DNA of 64,000 nt from Carboxylicivirga sp964602515 (GTDB taxonomy: Bacteria > Bacteroidota > Bacteroidia > Bacteroidales > Marinilabiliaceae): contig CAZRRJ010000004.1 in NCBI GenBank assembly GCA_964602515.1, positions 62,001 through 126,000 of the forward strand. The letters are read 5' to 3'. Position numbers and translations under genes: made by a program. Shown piece after piece: positions 41,170 through 50,592 of this stretch. Position 1 is the stretch's first letter. Each line of letters begins with the position of its first letter. Under the pieces are notes generated by a model. That model was not told the origin of the DNA and did no database searches. It saw only the letters and a program-made list of their open reading frames with translations.

Positions 41170-41635
41170 AGTAAAGCTGACTTTAAGTTTAATAGATAAT
41201 CTAAAACTGGGCATTGATAACTATTTGAGGGGTATAGGTCTTAGTTATCTCTTTCCTTTTCCATAGGCAAGTATTTTTTGATGATAAAACAGCATGAACA
41301 TAATATAACAGAAGCAAGTAACCAATATTTTTTTAATGTTTTTCAACATACTAATAAGAGTTGTTTAAAGTTGTTGCTATGTTATTGAGGTTAAAACACT
41401 AATGAATAGTTAGTCATGATATATTTAAACAAGACTTTTTATCATTATCGTTCTAAAAAAGAATGATTTTAAAGCCACATTTCAGGAGGACTTTAAACAA
41501 GTTTATATAGGGAAGTACCATGACGAAGGCGTGGGGATGGGGGGACTTGTTTTATTTTGAACCTTCTCCCCTCAGCAAAGCCGAGGTATTCCTCATTTTA
41601 CAAGGTGGAGAAGTTAATAGCGGTATTATTGCTGG
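41170..41635. other. Gene-free region upstream of the lipoprotein cluster
   Basis: About 465 bases without an ORF of note. It should hold the promoter of the cluster, but no exact minus-strand TAnnTTTG box was found. The GC-rich palindromic element at 41563-41613 lies at its right end. Confidence 0.5.
41563..41613. repeat. GC-rich hairpin element, copy 2
   Basis: CTTCTCC (41563-41569) pairs with GGAGAAG (41607-41613), and inside it CCTC pairs with GAGG around AGCAAAGCC. It shares the pattern CTCCCC...AGCCGnGGTAnTCC with the element at 36543-36573. Confidence 0.4.
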
Positions 41636-44089
41636 TTATTCCATAACATAAACCCGTTTTACCCTACGGCTTATGCTGGTAAGTATTTCATAGGGTATGG
41701 TATTAAGCGCCTGTGCCATTTGATGAATGGTATAATTTGCACCAAATATTTCAACCTCTTCTCCTTCTTTAACTGTACAATTGGTAACATCTACCATACA
41801 CATGTCCATGCAAATATTACCAACTACAGGTACCTGCTGTCCTTTTATAATAACCTGCCCCACCCCATTACTCAGGCCACGGTTAAAGCCATCGGCATAA
41901 CCAATTGGTATAACAGCAATCAGCATATCTTCTTTAGCTGTTGCAACCCGGCCATAACCGATTGATTCTCCTGCCGAAATTTGTTTTAACTGGGAAACAT
42001 ACGACTTTAGTGTGATTACATTTTGTAATTGAGAATTACCAGTTGCTGATACACCATACATGCCAATACCTATACGTACCATTTCAAACTGGGCCTGCGG
42101 AAAACGCTCAATACCTGCCGAGTTAAGGATATGACGAATAAAAGGGTAAGTCAGTCCTGCTTTTAACTGATCGCAGGCTTTAGTAAATGTTTTCACCTGC
42201 TGTGCCGTAAAAGCATCGTGTTCAACCTCATCACTACCAGCTAAGTGCGAAAATACTGATGCTACTTTAAGGGCAGATGTGCTATTTAATGCATCCAATA
42301 AAGCATCAAGCTCGTTGGGTAAAAAACCAAGACGATTCATACCTGTATCTACTTTTATATGAATTGGCACATTACTTAAGCCCTGGCGTTCAACGGCTTT
42401 TTTAAAGGCATTTAATACCTCAATACTGTATATTTGGGGCTCCAGGTCGTTGTGTAACATTAAAGGAAAACTGCTTTGTTCGGGATTCATCACTATTACA
42501 GGTAAGGTAATGCCTGCTTTACGAAGTTCAATACCTTCATCGGCAAAAGCAACACCAAGGTAATCAACCTTCTGATGTTGCAATAAGTTGGCAATTTCAA
42601 ATGATCCACTACCGTACGAAAATGCTTTAACCATTGCAAGCAGTTTGGTTTCTTTATGTAATTCCGAACGAAAAAGCTGTATATTCTGGCTTAGCGCATT
42701 CAGGTTAATTTCCAATACTGTTTTATGCCTGCGCTGCTCAATAAGTGCTGAAATACGCTCAAAAGAAAAAGAGCGTGACCCTTTTAACAATATGGCTTCA
42801 TTTTTAAAGCTGTTAATATTAAAGTGCTTTATAAAATCATCTGTACCCATGTAAGCATTTTCTCCCTCCATTGCCTTGTACAATACCGGGCCTATACCAA
42901 CTAGTTTATGAATGCCTTTTTCTTTAACAAGCTTTTTTACCCGTGCTATTAACTCCTCATGTGACATGCCACTCTGAAAAATATCGGATAAAATTAGTGT
43001 TTTAGACAAGCCGCGTTTAGCCCCCATCTGGTTTAAAAAATCCAGGGCTAACTCTAACGATGTAAGGTCTGAATTATAACCATCATCAATTAATAAGCAG
43101 TTGTTTATACCTTCCTTTTGCTCTAAGCGCATAGCAATGGGTTGTAAGTTCGGAAGGGTCTCTTGTAATGTTGTAATATTAACACCTAACTCAAGTGCTA
43201 CAAGAATTGAGAGCAGTGCATTATCTATTGAAATGGCATCTGTATATGGTAATAATATAGTCATTTGTTTGCCCTGCCAGGTCAGGTTTAATTCGGTATT
43301 TGCATCTCGTTGCTTTTGGCTGCTTAGCCTTAGTTTGGCTTTACCTGACCAGCCACAGGTAAGTATTTTTTTATCAGGATAACGCTGTTTTATAACCTGG
43401 GCTATTTTTAAGTCGTCATTACAAAATATAGTATGCACAGTTCTAAACAGTTCCAGTTTTTCATTAAACTTGTTTTCTAATGAGGAAAAGTTCTCCTGGT
43501 GAGCTGATCCTATATTTGTAAAAATACCATAATCGGGCTGTATGCATTCCGCTAGTTTTGCCATTTCATTTGGCTGCGATATACCTGCTTCTATTAAAGC
43601 ATAGTCAATATTATTAGCTAACATCAGTATAGATAAAGGAACACCTATCTGACTATTAAAACTACGTGGAGAGCGACCTACTTTAAATGTTGTTTCTAAT
43701 ATTTTTGCCAGCCACTCTTTTACAATGGTTTTTCCATTACTACCTGTAATGCCTATAACAGGAAATGTAAATTTTTTACGTACCTGGTTGGCAATACGCT
43801 GTAAACAGTCAATAGAATTTTCACACTCTATAAATGCAGCTTTTGGGTATAATGTATAATCTATTTGAGCATTTTTCTCAACTATAAAGGCATGAATACC
43901 CTTGTTATACACCTCGTCAATATAAGAGTGCCCGTTATTGTGGGTGCTTTTTATAGCAATAAATAATGTATGTTCGGGCACTATGGTTTTACGGCTGTCG
44001 AAAATAAATTTCTCAACAGAAAAGTGGCCTGAACCTATTACCGGGCATCCGGCTAGTTTAGCTATGGTTTCAACTGTTATCTGCCGCAT
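41636..44089 (-). CDS. murF-alr: MurF ligase / alanine racemase fusion
   Basis: An 817-residue fusion of two peptidoglycan enzymes. Residues about 1-440 are MurF, which adds D-Ala-D-Ala to UDP-MurNAc-tripeptide; the ATP loop is GITGSNGKTIVKEW (about 111-124). Residues about 450-817 are alanine racemase: the PLP lysine is in LLAMVKAFSYGSG, and the catalytic Tyr region is near GIGMYG and GYADGFNRG, with the carboxylate-binding VGNICMDMCMVDV near the end. Fusing D-Ala production to its consumption is a known arrangement in Bacteroidota, not new here. In some fusions the MurF part is degenerate; here its loop is intact. It starts 2 bases after tdk. Confidence 0.93.
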   Translation of the reverse strand: MRQITVETIAKLAGCPVIGSGHFSVEKFIFDSRKTIVPEHTLFIAIKSTHNNGHSYIDEVYNKGIHAFIVEKNAQIDYTLYPKAAFIECENSIDCLQRIANQVRKKFTFPVIGITGSNGKTIVKEWLAKILETTFKVGRSPRSFNSQIGVPLSILMLANNIDYALIEAGISQPNEMAKLAECIQPDYGIFTNIGSAHQENFSSLENKFNEKLELFRTVHTIFCNDDLKIAQVIKQRYPDKKILTCGWSGKAKLRLSSQKQRDANTELNLTWQGKQMTILLPYTDAISIDNALLSILVALELGVNITTLQETLPNLQPIAMRLEQKEGINNCLLIDDGYNSDLTSLELALDFLNQMGAKRGLSKTLILSDIFQSGMSHEELIARVKKLVKEKGIHKLVGIGPVLYKAMEGENAYMGTDDFIKHFNINSFKNEAILLKGSRSFSFERISALIEQRRHKTVLEINLNALSQNIQLFRSELHKETKLLAMVKAFSYGSGSFEIANLLQHQKVDYLGVAFADEGIELRKAGITLPVIVMNPEQSSFPLMLHNDLEPQIYSIEVLNAFKKAVERQGLSNVPIHIKVDTGMNRLGFLPNELDALLDALNSTSALKVASVFSHLAGSDEVEHDAFTAQQVKTFTKACDQLKAGLTYPFIRHILNSAGIERFPQAQFEMVRIGIGMYGVSATGNSQLQNVITLKSYVSQLKQISAGESIGYGRVATAKEDMLIAVIPIGYADGFNRGLSNGVGQVIIKGQQVPVVGNICMDMCMVDVTNCTVKEGEEVEIFGANYTIHQMAQALNTIPYEILTSISRRVKRVYVME

Positions 44090-44091
44090 TT

Positions 44092-44667
44092 TTATTTATT
44101 ATTTTTTGTAAAGCAGGCTCTGCAAAGTGGTTCATAGTCATTTGTTTCACCCAGCATAACCAATTTTTCATCATTGTTAAGCCTATGAGAGAAGTGGGCC
44201 AAATCGCCACACCGTATACATATTGCATGTACTTTTGTAACGTATTCTGCTGTTGCCAACAATGATGGCATAGGGCCAAAGGGCTTACCTTTAAAATCCA
44301 TATCTAATCCTGCTACAATAACTCTTATGCCCTGGCTGGCCAGTTGATGACATACACCTGCCAAACCATTATCAAAAAACTGGGCTTCATCTATGCCCAC
44401 TACATTTACATTACTGCTTAAAAGAAGAATATTACCCGATGATTCAACGGGTGTGGAAACAATCGCATTTGCATCATGTGAAACAACTTCTACATCGCTA
44501 TAACGTACATCAACCATTGGTTTAAAAATCTCAACCTTTTGCCGGGCTATTTTTGCCCGCTTTAAACGACGAAGCAGCTCTTCTGTTTTACCAGAAAACA
44601 TAGAGCCAACAATTACTTCAATCCAGCCTTTTTGGGTATCTCTATTTGCCTTATTTTCAAGAAACAT
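44092..44667 (-). CDS. tdk: Thymidine kinase
   Basis: A 191-residue type II thymidine kinase (salvage of thymidine with ATP). The P-loop GSMFSGKTEELLRR is at about 22-35; DEAQFFDNG is the Walker B-type segment; the structural zinc site is formed by CIRCGDLAHF and CRACFTK. Length is typical. The start has a slight excess of residues before the P-loop, as in relatives. It precedes murF-alr by 2 bases. Confidence 0.95.
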   Translation of the reverse strand: MFLENKANRDTQKGWIEVIVGSMFSGKTEELLRRLKRAKIARQKVEIFKPMVDVRYSDVEVVSHDANAIVSTPVESSGNILLLSSNVNVVGIDEAQFFDNGLAGVCHQLASQGIRVIVAGLDMDFKGKPFGPMPSLLATAEYVTKVHAICIRCGDLAHFSHRLNNDEKLVMLGETNDYEPLCRACFTKNNK

Positions 44668-44700
44668 TTACTCTATCAAGTTTTTATAAATTGCAATCGT

Positions 44701-44708
44701 TACCTTTG
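44701..44708 (+). promoter_or_regulatory. Predicted -7 box for the 277-aa gene
   Basis: TACCTTTG, an exact TAnnTTTG match, 30 bases before the ATG at 44739. It lies in the 71-base gap between divergent genes. Confidence 0.5.
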
Positions 44709-44738
44709 TGTTATTAAGAAAAGCCACGTTTTTTAACT

Positions 44739-45572
44739 ATGGAAAAAGAAGCACTTATTGATATTATCTTAAATGACCTTAAAGAGGTTCACGCATTGGT
44801 GAAAACTTTTAAAGGAAAAAATGAGATTAACGCCGCCTTTATTAACTTATCTCGCACTAAAATAGCAAACATTAACGAAGAGTTAAGCTTATTAGAGCAA
44901 CTTAATGGGCAAAAAAGTACAGTAGAGTTATCTAAACCAAGCTTAAGCTCTGAAATAACAAGTACTTCAACAGGTAAGGATTTTGAAGAAACAGCCGAAT
45001 CGTTAAAACCATTTATTAAAGAAGAGGCCAACGCAAAGGATAAAACTGTTGAGTTGGAGCAAACGCTTATAGAAAAGGATAATACGTTTGAGCAAGTTGT
45101 ACAAAACACAGGAGAGCCTGTAGAGCCTGGTTCTCAGCCAATACAAACAACTAAGCAAGAGATGCAAGCAACCGAACAAGAGGTGCAAGCAACTGGGCAA
45201 GAGATACAAGCAACTAAAAAGACTAAAACCGAGCCAGCAAAAGGCCAGGCTGTTCTTGGTGAATTAATAAAGCAAGACAATGCGTCTGTAAATGAAGCCA
45301 TAGCAACATCGAAGGATAACAAGGCCAGTTTTAAGCAAATAGGTAAACCTGTAAATGATGTTAGAAAGGCCATTGGCTTAAATGATCGTTTTTATTTTCA
45401 GCGCGAGTTGTTTGATAATAATGCGAATTTATTTAATGAGACCTTAGACCAGGTTAACCAAATGGATTCTTTTCACTCAGCCACTTCATTTCTTCAATCG
45501 AATTTTGATTGGGATACTGATAACGAGGTTACTCAATCGTTTTATTCGAGCATACAAAGACGCTTTTTGTAA
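44739..45572 (+). CDS. Unknown cytoplasmic protein with Gln-rich linker and conserved C-terminus
   Basis: A 277-residue protein with no signal or membrane segment. N-terminus (1-65) is helical (EALIDIILNDLKEVHAL). The middle (about 70-200) is low-complexity and charged, including three near-perfect heptads of TxQExQA type (QEMQATEQEVQATGQEIQA, about 144-162), coming from 21-base repeats in the DNA. The C-terminal 65 residues (IGLNDRFYFQRELFDNN, then NFDWDTDNEVTQSFYSSI) resemble a conserved Bacteroidota C-terminal module that is found beside other genes; I know no function. It precedes rsmI by 39 bases, so it is probably the first gene of that unit. Confidence 0.75.
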   Translation: MEKEALIDIILNDLKEVHALVKTFKGKNEINAAFINLSRTKIANINEELSLLEQLNGQKSTVELSKPSLSSEITSTSTGKDFEETAESLKPFIKEEANAKDKTVELEQTLIEKDNTFEQVVQNTGEPVEPGSQPIQTTKQEMQATEQEVQATGQEIQATKKTKTEPAKGQAVLGELIKQDNASVNEAIATSKDNKASFKQIGKPVNDVRKAIGLNDRFYFQRELFDNNANLFNETLDQVNQMDSFHSATSFLQSNFDWDTDNEVTQSFYSSIQRRFL

Positions 45573-45611
45573 AGCTGAAACCATTTACTAATACTAATGC
45601 ACTACATTTAA

Positions 45612-46292
45612 ATGAGTAAATTATATGTTGTACCAACTCCAATTGGTAACCTGGAAGATATAACACTAAGAGCCATCAGAATTCTTAAAGAAGTTGATTT
45701 TATATTAGCCGAAGATACACGAACAACGGGTTTTTTACTCAAGCACCTTGAGGTAACAACACGTATGTTTTCGCACCATAAATTTAACGAACATTCATCG
45801 GTTGACAAAGTAGCCGAACGGCTAAAAGCCGGCGAAACGGCAGCTTTGGTTTCCGATGCAGGAACACCAGCCATTTCTGACCCGGGCTACCTAATGGTAA
45901 AAAAATGTATTGAAGAGGGTATTGAGGTTGAATGCTTACCGGGTTCTACTGCTTTTGTTCCTGCCCTGGTTAATTCAGGACTTCCTAATGATCGTTTTTG
46001 CTTCGAAGGTTTTCTTCCCCAAAAAAAGGGACGCAAAACCCGTTTAGAATTTCTTTCAGAAGAAACAAGAACCATTATTTTTTATGAATCGCCATTTCGT
46101 TTGGTAAAAACACTTAACCAATTAGCTGAACACCTTGGTGCAGAACGAAAAGCTTCTGTTTCGAGAGAAATATCAAAGCTTTACGAAGAAAATAAACAAG
46201 GTACTCTTGAGGAGCTTATTCAATATTTTTCGGCAAAAACCGTTAAAGGAGAAATAGTTATTGTTGTTGAAGGAAAGCAAAAATTAAAATAA
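45612..46292 (+). CDS. rsmI: 16S rRNA 2'-O-ribose C1402 methyltransferase RsmI
   Basis: A 226-residue SAM-dependent methyltransferase that methylates the ribose of C1402 in 16S rRNA. The family features are complete: LYVVPTPIGNLEDITLRA at the start, AEDTRTTGFLL, SDAGTPAISDPGYLMV and the proline-rich turn GLPNDRFCFEGFLP; the C-terminus has VSREISKLYEE. It belongs to the tetrapyrrole-methylase fold also used by CobA and CbiL, but the motifs and lack of a B12 context mark it as RsmI. Confidence 0.96.
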   Translation: MSKLYVVPTPIGNLEDITLRAIRILKEVDFILAEDTRTTGFLLKHLEVTTRMFSHHKFNEHSSVDKVAERLKAGETAALVSDAGTPAISDPGYLMVKKCIEEGIEVECLPGSTAFVPALVNSGLPNDRFCFEGFLPQKKGRKTRLEFLSEETRTIIFYESPFRLVKTLNQLAEHLGAERKASVSREISKLYEENKQGTLEELIQYFSAKTVKGEIVIVVEGKQKLK

Positions 46293-46337
46293 CGACAGAT
46301 CTGTTTAAATAAATTTTATCAATTTAAAATTACTTGT

Positions 46338-47216
46338 ATGAAATACATTATAACTCTAGCACTTGTTCTTACCCTAGTACTAGTATCTTGCCAGAATGAT
46401 AAGGGTTCATCATCATCTAATCACGATAAGGAATTGGATTCATTAAGAATGCTGTCGGTTAAAAAAGACAAGGAAATGAATAATTTGGTGAGTATCTTAA
46501 TTGATATTGACGAGAACATACAGCTAATAAAGGAAAAAGAACAGCTTATAACTTTAAGTGTAGCAAATAATGACGATGGTGCCCAATCGCTTGAAAAGCG
46601 TATTAATAACGATATTAAGGTTATTTATGATTTAATGCTCAAAAATAAGGAACATATTACCCTTTTGGAAAAGCAATTACAGCAATCCGGATCAAATAAT
46701 ACCAATATTAATAAATTGGTGAAGCGTTTAAATTCTCAACTAAAAGATAAGACAATTGAGATTATTAAGCTTCAAAAGCAATTAGAAGGTCAGAGTTTAC
46801 AGATTGCAGACCTTAATTTTACCATTGATGGCTTACAGTCAGTTGTGGATTCACTTGAAGGCCTTAAAATTGCTACGCAGCAGGAGTTAGATGAAACCAT
46901 TGAGCAATTGTACCGTGCTTATTACGTATTTGGCAGTAAAAAAGAATTAAAAGCTGAGAATATACTTAGTAGTGACGGGTTTTTGAGCAAGAAAAAAGTA
47001 CTCTCTGATGATTTTTCAAAAGATTATTTTACAACTATTGATTACCGCGAATTAGATTCATTGAATTTATATATGCCTAAGGCCAAGTTATTAACTAACC
47101 ATCCAAAGGCTTCTTATACGCTTGAGTTAGATGATAATGAAGCAATGATTTTAAAAATTACAGATAAAGATGCATTCTGGAGTATTAGCAGGCATTTAGT
47201 TATACAGGTTAACTAG
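46338..47216 (+). CDS. Coiled-coil lipoprotein, unknown function
   Basis: A 292-residue lipoprotein (lipobox LVSC, Cys18). Residues about 25-190 are almost wholly helical with heptad spacing (KDKEMNNLVSILIDIDENI, QLEGQSLQIADLNF), a long coiled coil; the rest (about 195-292) is a small beta-rich domain ending WSISRHLVIQVN. The C-terminal part may bind something at the envelope. I do not recognise the family. A hairpin with stem CCGCTT/AAGCGG (47243-47269) lies after the stop but lacks a T run, so termination there is doubtful. Confidence 0.75.
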   Translation: MKYIITLALVLTLVLVSCQNDKGSSSSNHDKELDSLRMLSVKKDKEMNNLVSILIDIDENIQLIKEKEQLITLSVANNDDGAQSLEKRINNDIKVIYDLMLKNKEHITLLEKQLQQSGSNNTNINKLVKRLNSQLKDKTIEIIKLQKQLEGQSLQIADLNFTIDGLQSVVDSLEGLKIATQQELDETIEQLYRAYYVFGSKKELKAENILSSDGFLSKKKVLSDDFSKDYFTTIDYRELDSLNLYMPKAKLLTNHPKASYTLELDDNEAMILKITDKDAFWSISRHLVIQVN

Positions 47217-47339
47217 CCAAAAATAACGATTAGTACCCCACTCCGCTTGGTAAGCTATTTATTAAGCGGGGTGAAAATAACAGGATGGAATTAAAATTCA
47301 TTGTGCGTACGATACGCTACAAATAAAATTTTAAAACAG

Positions 47340-48032
47340 GTGAAGAAATACAAACATCTTTTTTTTGATTTGGACCATACTTTATGGGATTTTGAAGCAA
47401 ATTCAGAAGCCACCCTGCGCGAGATGTTTGATACTTATAAGCTCAATCGTTTTTTTGTAGATTATACTAATTTTCACTCTAAATATGAGGTGCATAATTT
47501 AAATTTATGGGCGCAGTACAGAAGGGGAAAAGTGAAAAAAAATACCTTAAACGTTCAGCGCTTTTACCTGCCTTTTTCTGAAGTTGGTTTTGATGATATA
47601 AACATTGCTCAACAATTTGCCCGGGATTATTTGGATATAAGTGCAACAAAAACCTTGTTATTTCCTAATACAATTGAAGTTCTGAAAGAGCTTTATAACA
47701 AATATAAGTTACACATTATAACCAATGGCTTTAAAGAGGTACAAATAAAGAAATTACAAAACAGTGGTTTACGTCCTTTTTTTACAAATATCTTTATCTC
47801 TGAGTTAATTGGTGTTCAAAAACCCAATAAGTACTTTTTTGAGTATTCGGTAAAAAGCTCACATGCCAGTAAAAAAGAAAGCCTGGTGATAGGCGATAGC
47901 ATTGAAGCGGATATTATGGGAGCTAAAAAAGCGGGGATCGACCAGGTGTATTTCAACACCAGGCAGGTACATCACAATAAGGAGGTTACCTACGAAATAA
48001 GTGATCTTAAGGCACTTTTGGATATTCTTTAA
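47340..48032 (+). CDS. yjjG: YjjG-type HAD nucleotidase
   Basis: A 230-residue HAD phosphatase of the YjjG type that removes phosphate from non-canonical pyrimidine nucleotides. Motif I is FFDLDHTLWDFEA, motif II THR/SER region in IITNGFKE, Lys in QIKKLQNSGL, and motif III-IV in VIGDSIEADIMGAKKAG. The start is GTG at 47340, so the protein begins KKYKHLFFDLDH; the upstream TTG at 47301 would add 13 residues with no family support. The stop lies 2 bases from the stop of cbiO on the other strand, so the two genes converge with no room for a terminator. Confidence 0.88.
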   Translation: MKKYKHLFFDLDHTLWDFEANSEATLREMFDTYKLNRFFVDYTNFHSKYEVHNLNLWAQYRRGKVKKNTLNVQRFYLPFSEVGFDDINIAQQFARDYLDISATKTLLFPNTIEVLKELYNKYKLHIITNGFKEVQIKKLQNSGLRPFFTNIFISELIGVQKPNKYFFEYSVKSSHASKKESLVIGDSIEADIMGAKKAGIDQVYFNTRQVHHNKEVTYEISDLKALLDIL

Positions 48033-48034
48033 GT

Positions 48035-48781
48035 TTAAAAATCTATTTTTGTTATTCCGGCCGGTTCAATCTCTAATGCCTCAACCAAGTGGGTATTCAT
48101 CATTAATTCATTTACAGGGCAATTTGCTTTAAGCTGACCATTTTGCATTACCAGTGCCTGTTGTCCCCATTGTAATGCAAAATTTGAATCGTGAGTGCTA
48201 ACAATAAGTGTTTTTCCTTGTTCACTTAGTTGGTTTAAAAGAATTTTTAAACGTTGTGATTGTTTGTAATCAAGCCAGGCAAAAGGTTCATCAAGCATTA
48301 TTATTTTGGGTTCCATGGCCAAAACTCCAGCTAAAGCCACTTGCTTTTTTTGTCCGTAACTAAGGGTATGAATGGCCTTTTCTTTTAATGCCCCTATTCC
48401 TGCTATAGTTAAATACTTGTTAACTCTTTTCTCCACGTCTTCTTCTTTCATTCCCATGTTTCGCAAGCCATAAGCCACATCATCTTTTACATGAGTTGAA
48501 ACAACTTGCACATCAGGATCCTGGAACACATAACCAATGGTGTGGCATAATTGATAACGTTGCTTCCGACAATACCGAACCGGTTTATTGTTGATATGGT
48601 ATTCTCCACTTTCGGGTTTTAGCACGCCTGCCAGTGTTAAGAATAAGGTTGACTTTCCTGAACCATTACTTCCCATAAGTACCACTTTGCTTCCTTCACG
48701 AATTGTTAAAGAGACATCTTTCAGACCATAGGCTCCTGATGCATATTTATAAGTAATGTTTTTGAAATAAAGTGAGGTCAT
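48035..48781 (-). CDS. cbiO: Cobalt ECF transporter ATPase CbiO
   Basis: A 248-residue ABC ATPase. Walker A GSNGSGKSTLFL (about 37-48), Q-loop VFQDPDVQVV, signature LSYGQKKQVALAG, Walker B IIMLDEPFAWLD, and H-loop STHDS. It powers the cobalt importer with CbiQ, CbiM and CbiN; only one ATPase gene is here, as in CbiMNQO systems where two CbiO copies form a dimer. Last gene of the cobalamin operon; starts 9 bases after cbiQ and ends 2 bases from the convergent yjjG. Confidence 0.95.
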   Translation of the reverse strand: MTSLYFKNITYKYASGAYGLKDVSLTIREGSKVVLMGSNGSGKSTLFLTLAGVLKPESGEYHINNKPVRYCRKQRYQLCHTIGYVFQDPDVQVVSTHVKDDVAYGLRNMGMKEEDVEKRVNKYLTIAGIGALKEKAIHTLSYGQKKQVALAGVLAMEPKIIMLDEPFAWLDYKQSQRLKILLNQLSEQGKTLIVSTHDSNFALQWGQQALVMQNGQLKANCPVNELMMNTHLVEALEIEPAGITKIDF

Positions 48782-48790
48782 ATTATAAAA

Positions 48791-49543
48791 TTATAGGTAT
48801 GAAAAACGAATGATTAAAGCAGTACCAAGTAAAATTATTGTTACTGTTAAAACTGAACTTTTGATCCATTGGTGTGGCTGATATATACCTCCGTTATACC
48901 CCCTGACAGTCATAGCCTGGTAGTTTTGAACAGAAAAGCGCAGGCTTTTGATAAATACAGCTGTTAGCAAGAGTGAATATGAACGTAACGAGGTACGAAA
49001 TCCCCTGTAACCTAAACGTTGTCGCTGTGCCATCATAACCTCATGCGTACATTGCTTTACTCCAAACAGGTAACGATGAGACAATAGTATAAGCTCTAAA
49101 AATACATGTGGTAAACGCATTAAGCGCGCTATTGCCAGGGCTTCTGCAAATAAAAAACGATGCATAGCAAACTGTATGGCTAACATGCCGTTAACAGCTT
49201 TTATTGCCGTATTGCATGCGTGCCAAAGGCTATCGTGTGTAATGCCCCACCAAATACCAGCAAAACGAAACTGCATCCAGGCGTCAAAGGGTTCATAACC
49301 TGTAACAATAATAAGGCCTAATGTACCTGCAATAATAAACGAAAGGGATATAAGAAAGATTTTCCAGCGGTTGGATGTTTTTTTTACACCCCATTTTAAA
49401 AATGCCATTCCCATTACAAACAGCACTATTTGTACCATCCATTGCGAACGGGTAAGTACCATAAGTATCCACAGAATAAATAGTAATAGTTTTTCTGCTG
49501 TACCTTCTAATAACTTATATTCTCCAAACGTTTTATCGTTCAT
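48791..49543 (-). CDS. cbiQ: Cobalt ECF transporter T component CbiQ
   Basis: A 250-residue membrane protein with about six hydrophobic helices and the T-component motif area around ALAIARLMRLPHVFLELI and RSYSLLLTAVFIKSL, plus VRGYNGGIYQ. It couples the ATPase CbiO to the substrate subunits. The start overlaps the end of cbiN by 11 bases. Confidence 0.92.
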   Translation of the reverse strand: MNDKTFGEYKLLEGTAEKLLLFILWILMVLTRSQWMVQIVLFVMGMAFLKWGVKKTSNRWKIFLISLSFIIAGTLGLIIVTGYEPFDAWMQFRFAGIWWGITHDSLWHACNTAIKAVNGMLAIQFAMHRFLFAEALAIARLMRLPHVFLELILLSHRYLFGVKQCTHEVMMAQRQRLGYRGFRTSLRSYSLLLTAVFIKSLRFSVQNYQAMTVRGYNGGIYQPHQWIKSSVLTVTIILLGTALIIRFSYL

Positions 49544-49835
49544 CTGCTGCAGCCTTTTTACCTTTTATATAGCCAATAATATAAAACAGTACACCCGCAC
49601 CTATGGCAGCCTGCAATGAAAATAATAAACTCTCCGTTTCTCCCCCCGGTGGTGCCCAAATATTATCGAACCACGGCTTGTATTTGCTTTGGTCTGCATC
49701 TATCATATCAACAACTTTTCCATCGGCACCTCCAAATTCAGAGTCACCACCCAACCATAAGCTTACAATTGGTATGATTATTACTAAAAGCAGTAATAGA
49801 TAGTTCTGTCGGTTTAATCTTTTATTTTGTTTCAT
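49533..49835 (-). CDS. cbiN: Cobalt transporter auxiliary protein CbiN
   Basis: A 100-residue protein with a membrane segment at each end and a short periplasmic loop between them. The loop motifs SEFGGADGKVVDMI and APPGGETESLLFSLQAAIGAGV are typical of CbiN, which works with CbiM in cobalt uptake. I chose ATG 49835 (MKQNKRLNRQ) rather than an upstream TTG. It overlaps the end of cbiM by 14 bases. Confidence 0.9.
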   Translation of the reverse strand: MKQNKRLNRQNYLLLLLVIIIPIVSLWLGGDSEFGGADGKVVDMIDADQSKYKPWFDNIWAPPGGETESLLFSLQAAIGAGVLFYIIGYIKGKKAAADER

Positions 49836-50592
49836 GTGCAACCTCCCTTGTTTTAGTTTTAAAGCCTTTTAATCCTTTTATCGAAAACAATTCATTTTCT
49901 TTTATAAAATCATTATTTACCAAAACGTTAACTACTATTACAGTTAATAAACCTTCAACAATAGCAACCGGCACCTGTGTTATACCAAAAATACCTACAA
50001 ACTTACCAAAGGCACCTGATACACCACTTGCCTCGTCGGGGTGTGCTAAAGCCAATTGTACAGATGTTACTAAATACGTTGCCATATTACCAATAACAGT
50101 TGCACTAAACAGCGAAATACGTAATGGCAGAGCTGTTTTTTTCATTATTTTATAAATAAACCAGGTAACAAACGGACCGGCTAAAGCCATAGCAAAAGCA
50201 TTAGCGCCCAGAGTCGTTAATCCGCCATGTGCCAGTAAAAACACTTGAAAAAGCAATACTATGCTACCTACTACTCCCATAGATGCTGGCCCAACCAAAG
50301 CTGTACCAAAGCCCATACCCGTTGCATGAGAACTGCTTCCGGTAACTGACGGGAGCTTTAAAGATGAAAGCACAAAGGCAAAAGCAATAACCATGGCTAA
50401 TACCATGCGTTTTTCTGGCATTTGACTTACCAGGTTGCGAATGCTTCGTAGTCCTGTTACAAAAAACGGCAGGAAAGCCATACTCCATATAATTGACCAT
50501 TTTACAGGCAGATAGCCCTCCATAATGTGCATACTAAAGGCTTGTGCAGGAATAAGTAATAAAATAAGTAAGTAGATGTTCTTTTTTGTCAT
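49822..50592 (-). CDS. cbiM: Cobalt ECF transporter substrate subunit CbiM
   Basis: A 256-residue substrate-capture subunit. The signal-like N-terminus is followed by FSMHIMEGYLPVKW, whose N-terminal Met-His after processing provides metal ligands in CbiM; six further helices follow. GSSSHATGMGFGTALVGP is the conserved loop with another His. It is upstream of cbiN, cbiQ and cbiO, so the complete importer is encoded here. Confidence 0.95.
   Translation of the reverse strand: MTKKNIYLLILLLIPAQAFSMHIMEGYLPVKWSIIWSMAFLPFFVTGLRSIRNLVSQMPEKRMVLAMVIAFAFVLSSLKLPSVTGSSSHATGMGFGTALVGPASMGVVGSIVLLFQVFLLAHGGLTTLGANAFAMALAGPFVTWFIYKIMKKTALPLRISLFSATVIGNMATYLVTSVQLALAHPDEASGVSGAFGKFVGIFGITQVPVAIVEGLLTVIVVNVLVNNDFIKENELFSIKGLKGFKTKTREVAHETK

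Noticed and set aside
44739..47216. tRNA or other RNA genes in the gaps around rsmI.
   Set aside because: No cloverleaf or other recognisable RNA motif was found.
47301..47339. TTG start for the yjjG-type gene.
   Set aside because: Family members begin just before the FDLDHT motif; the GTG at 47340 fits better.
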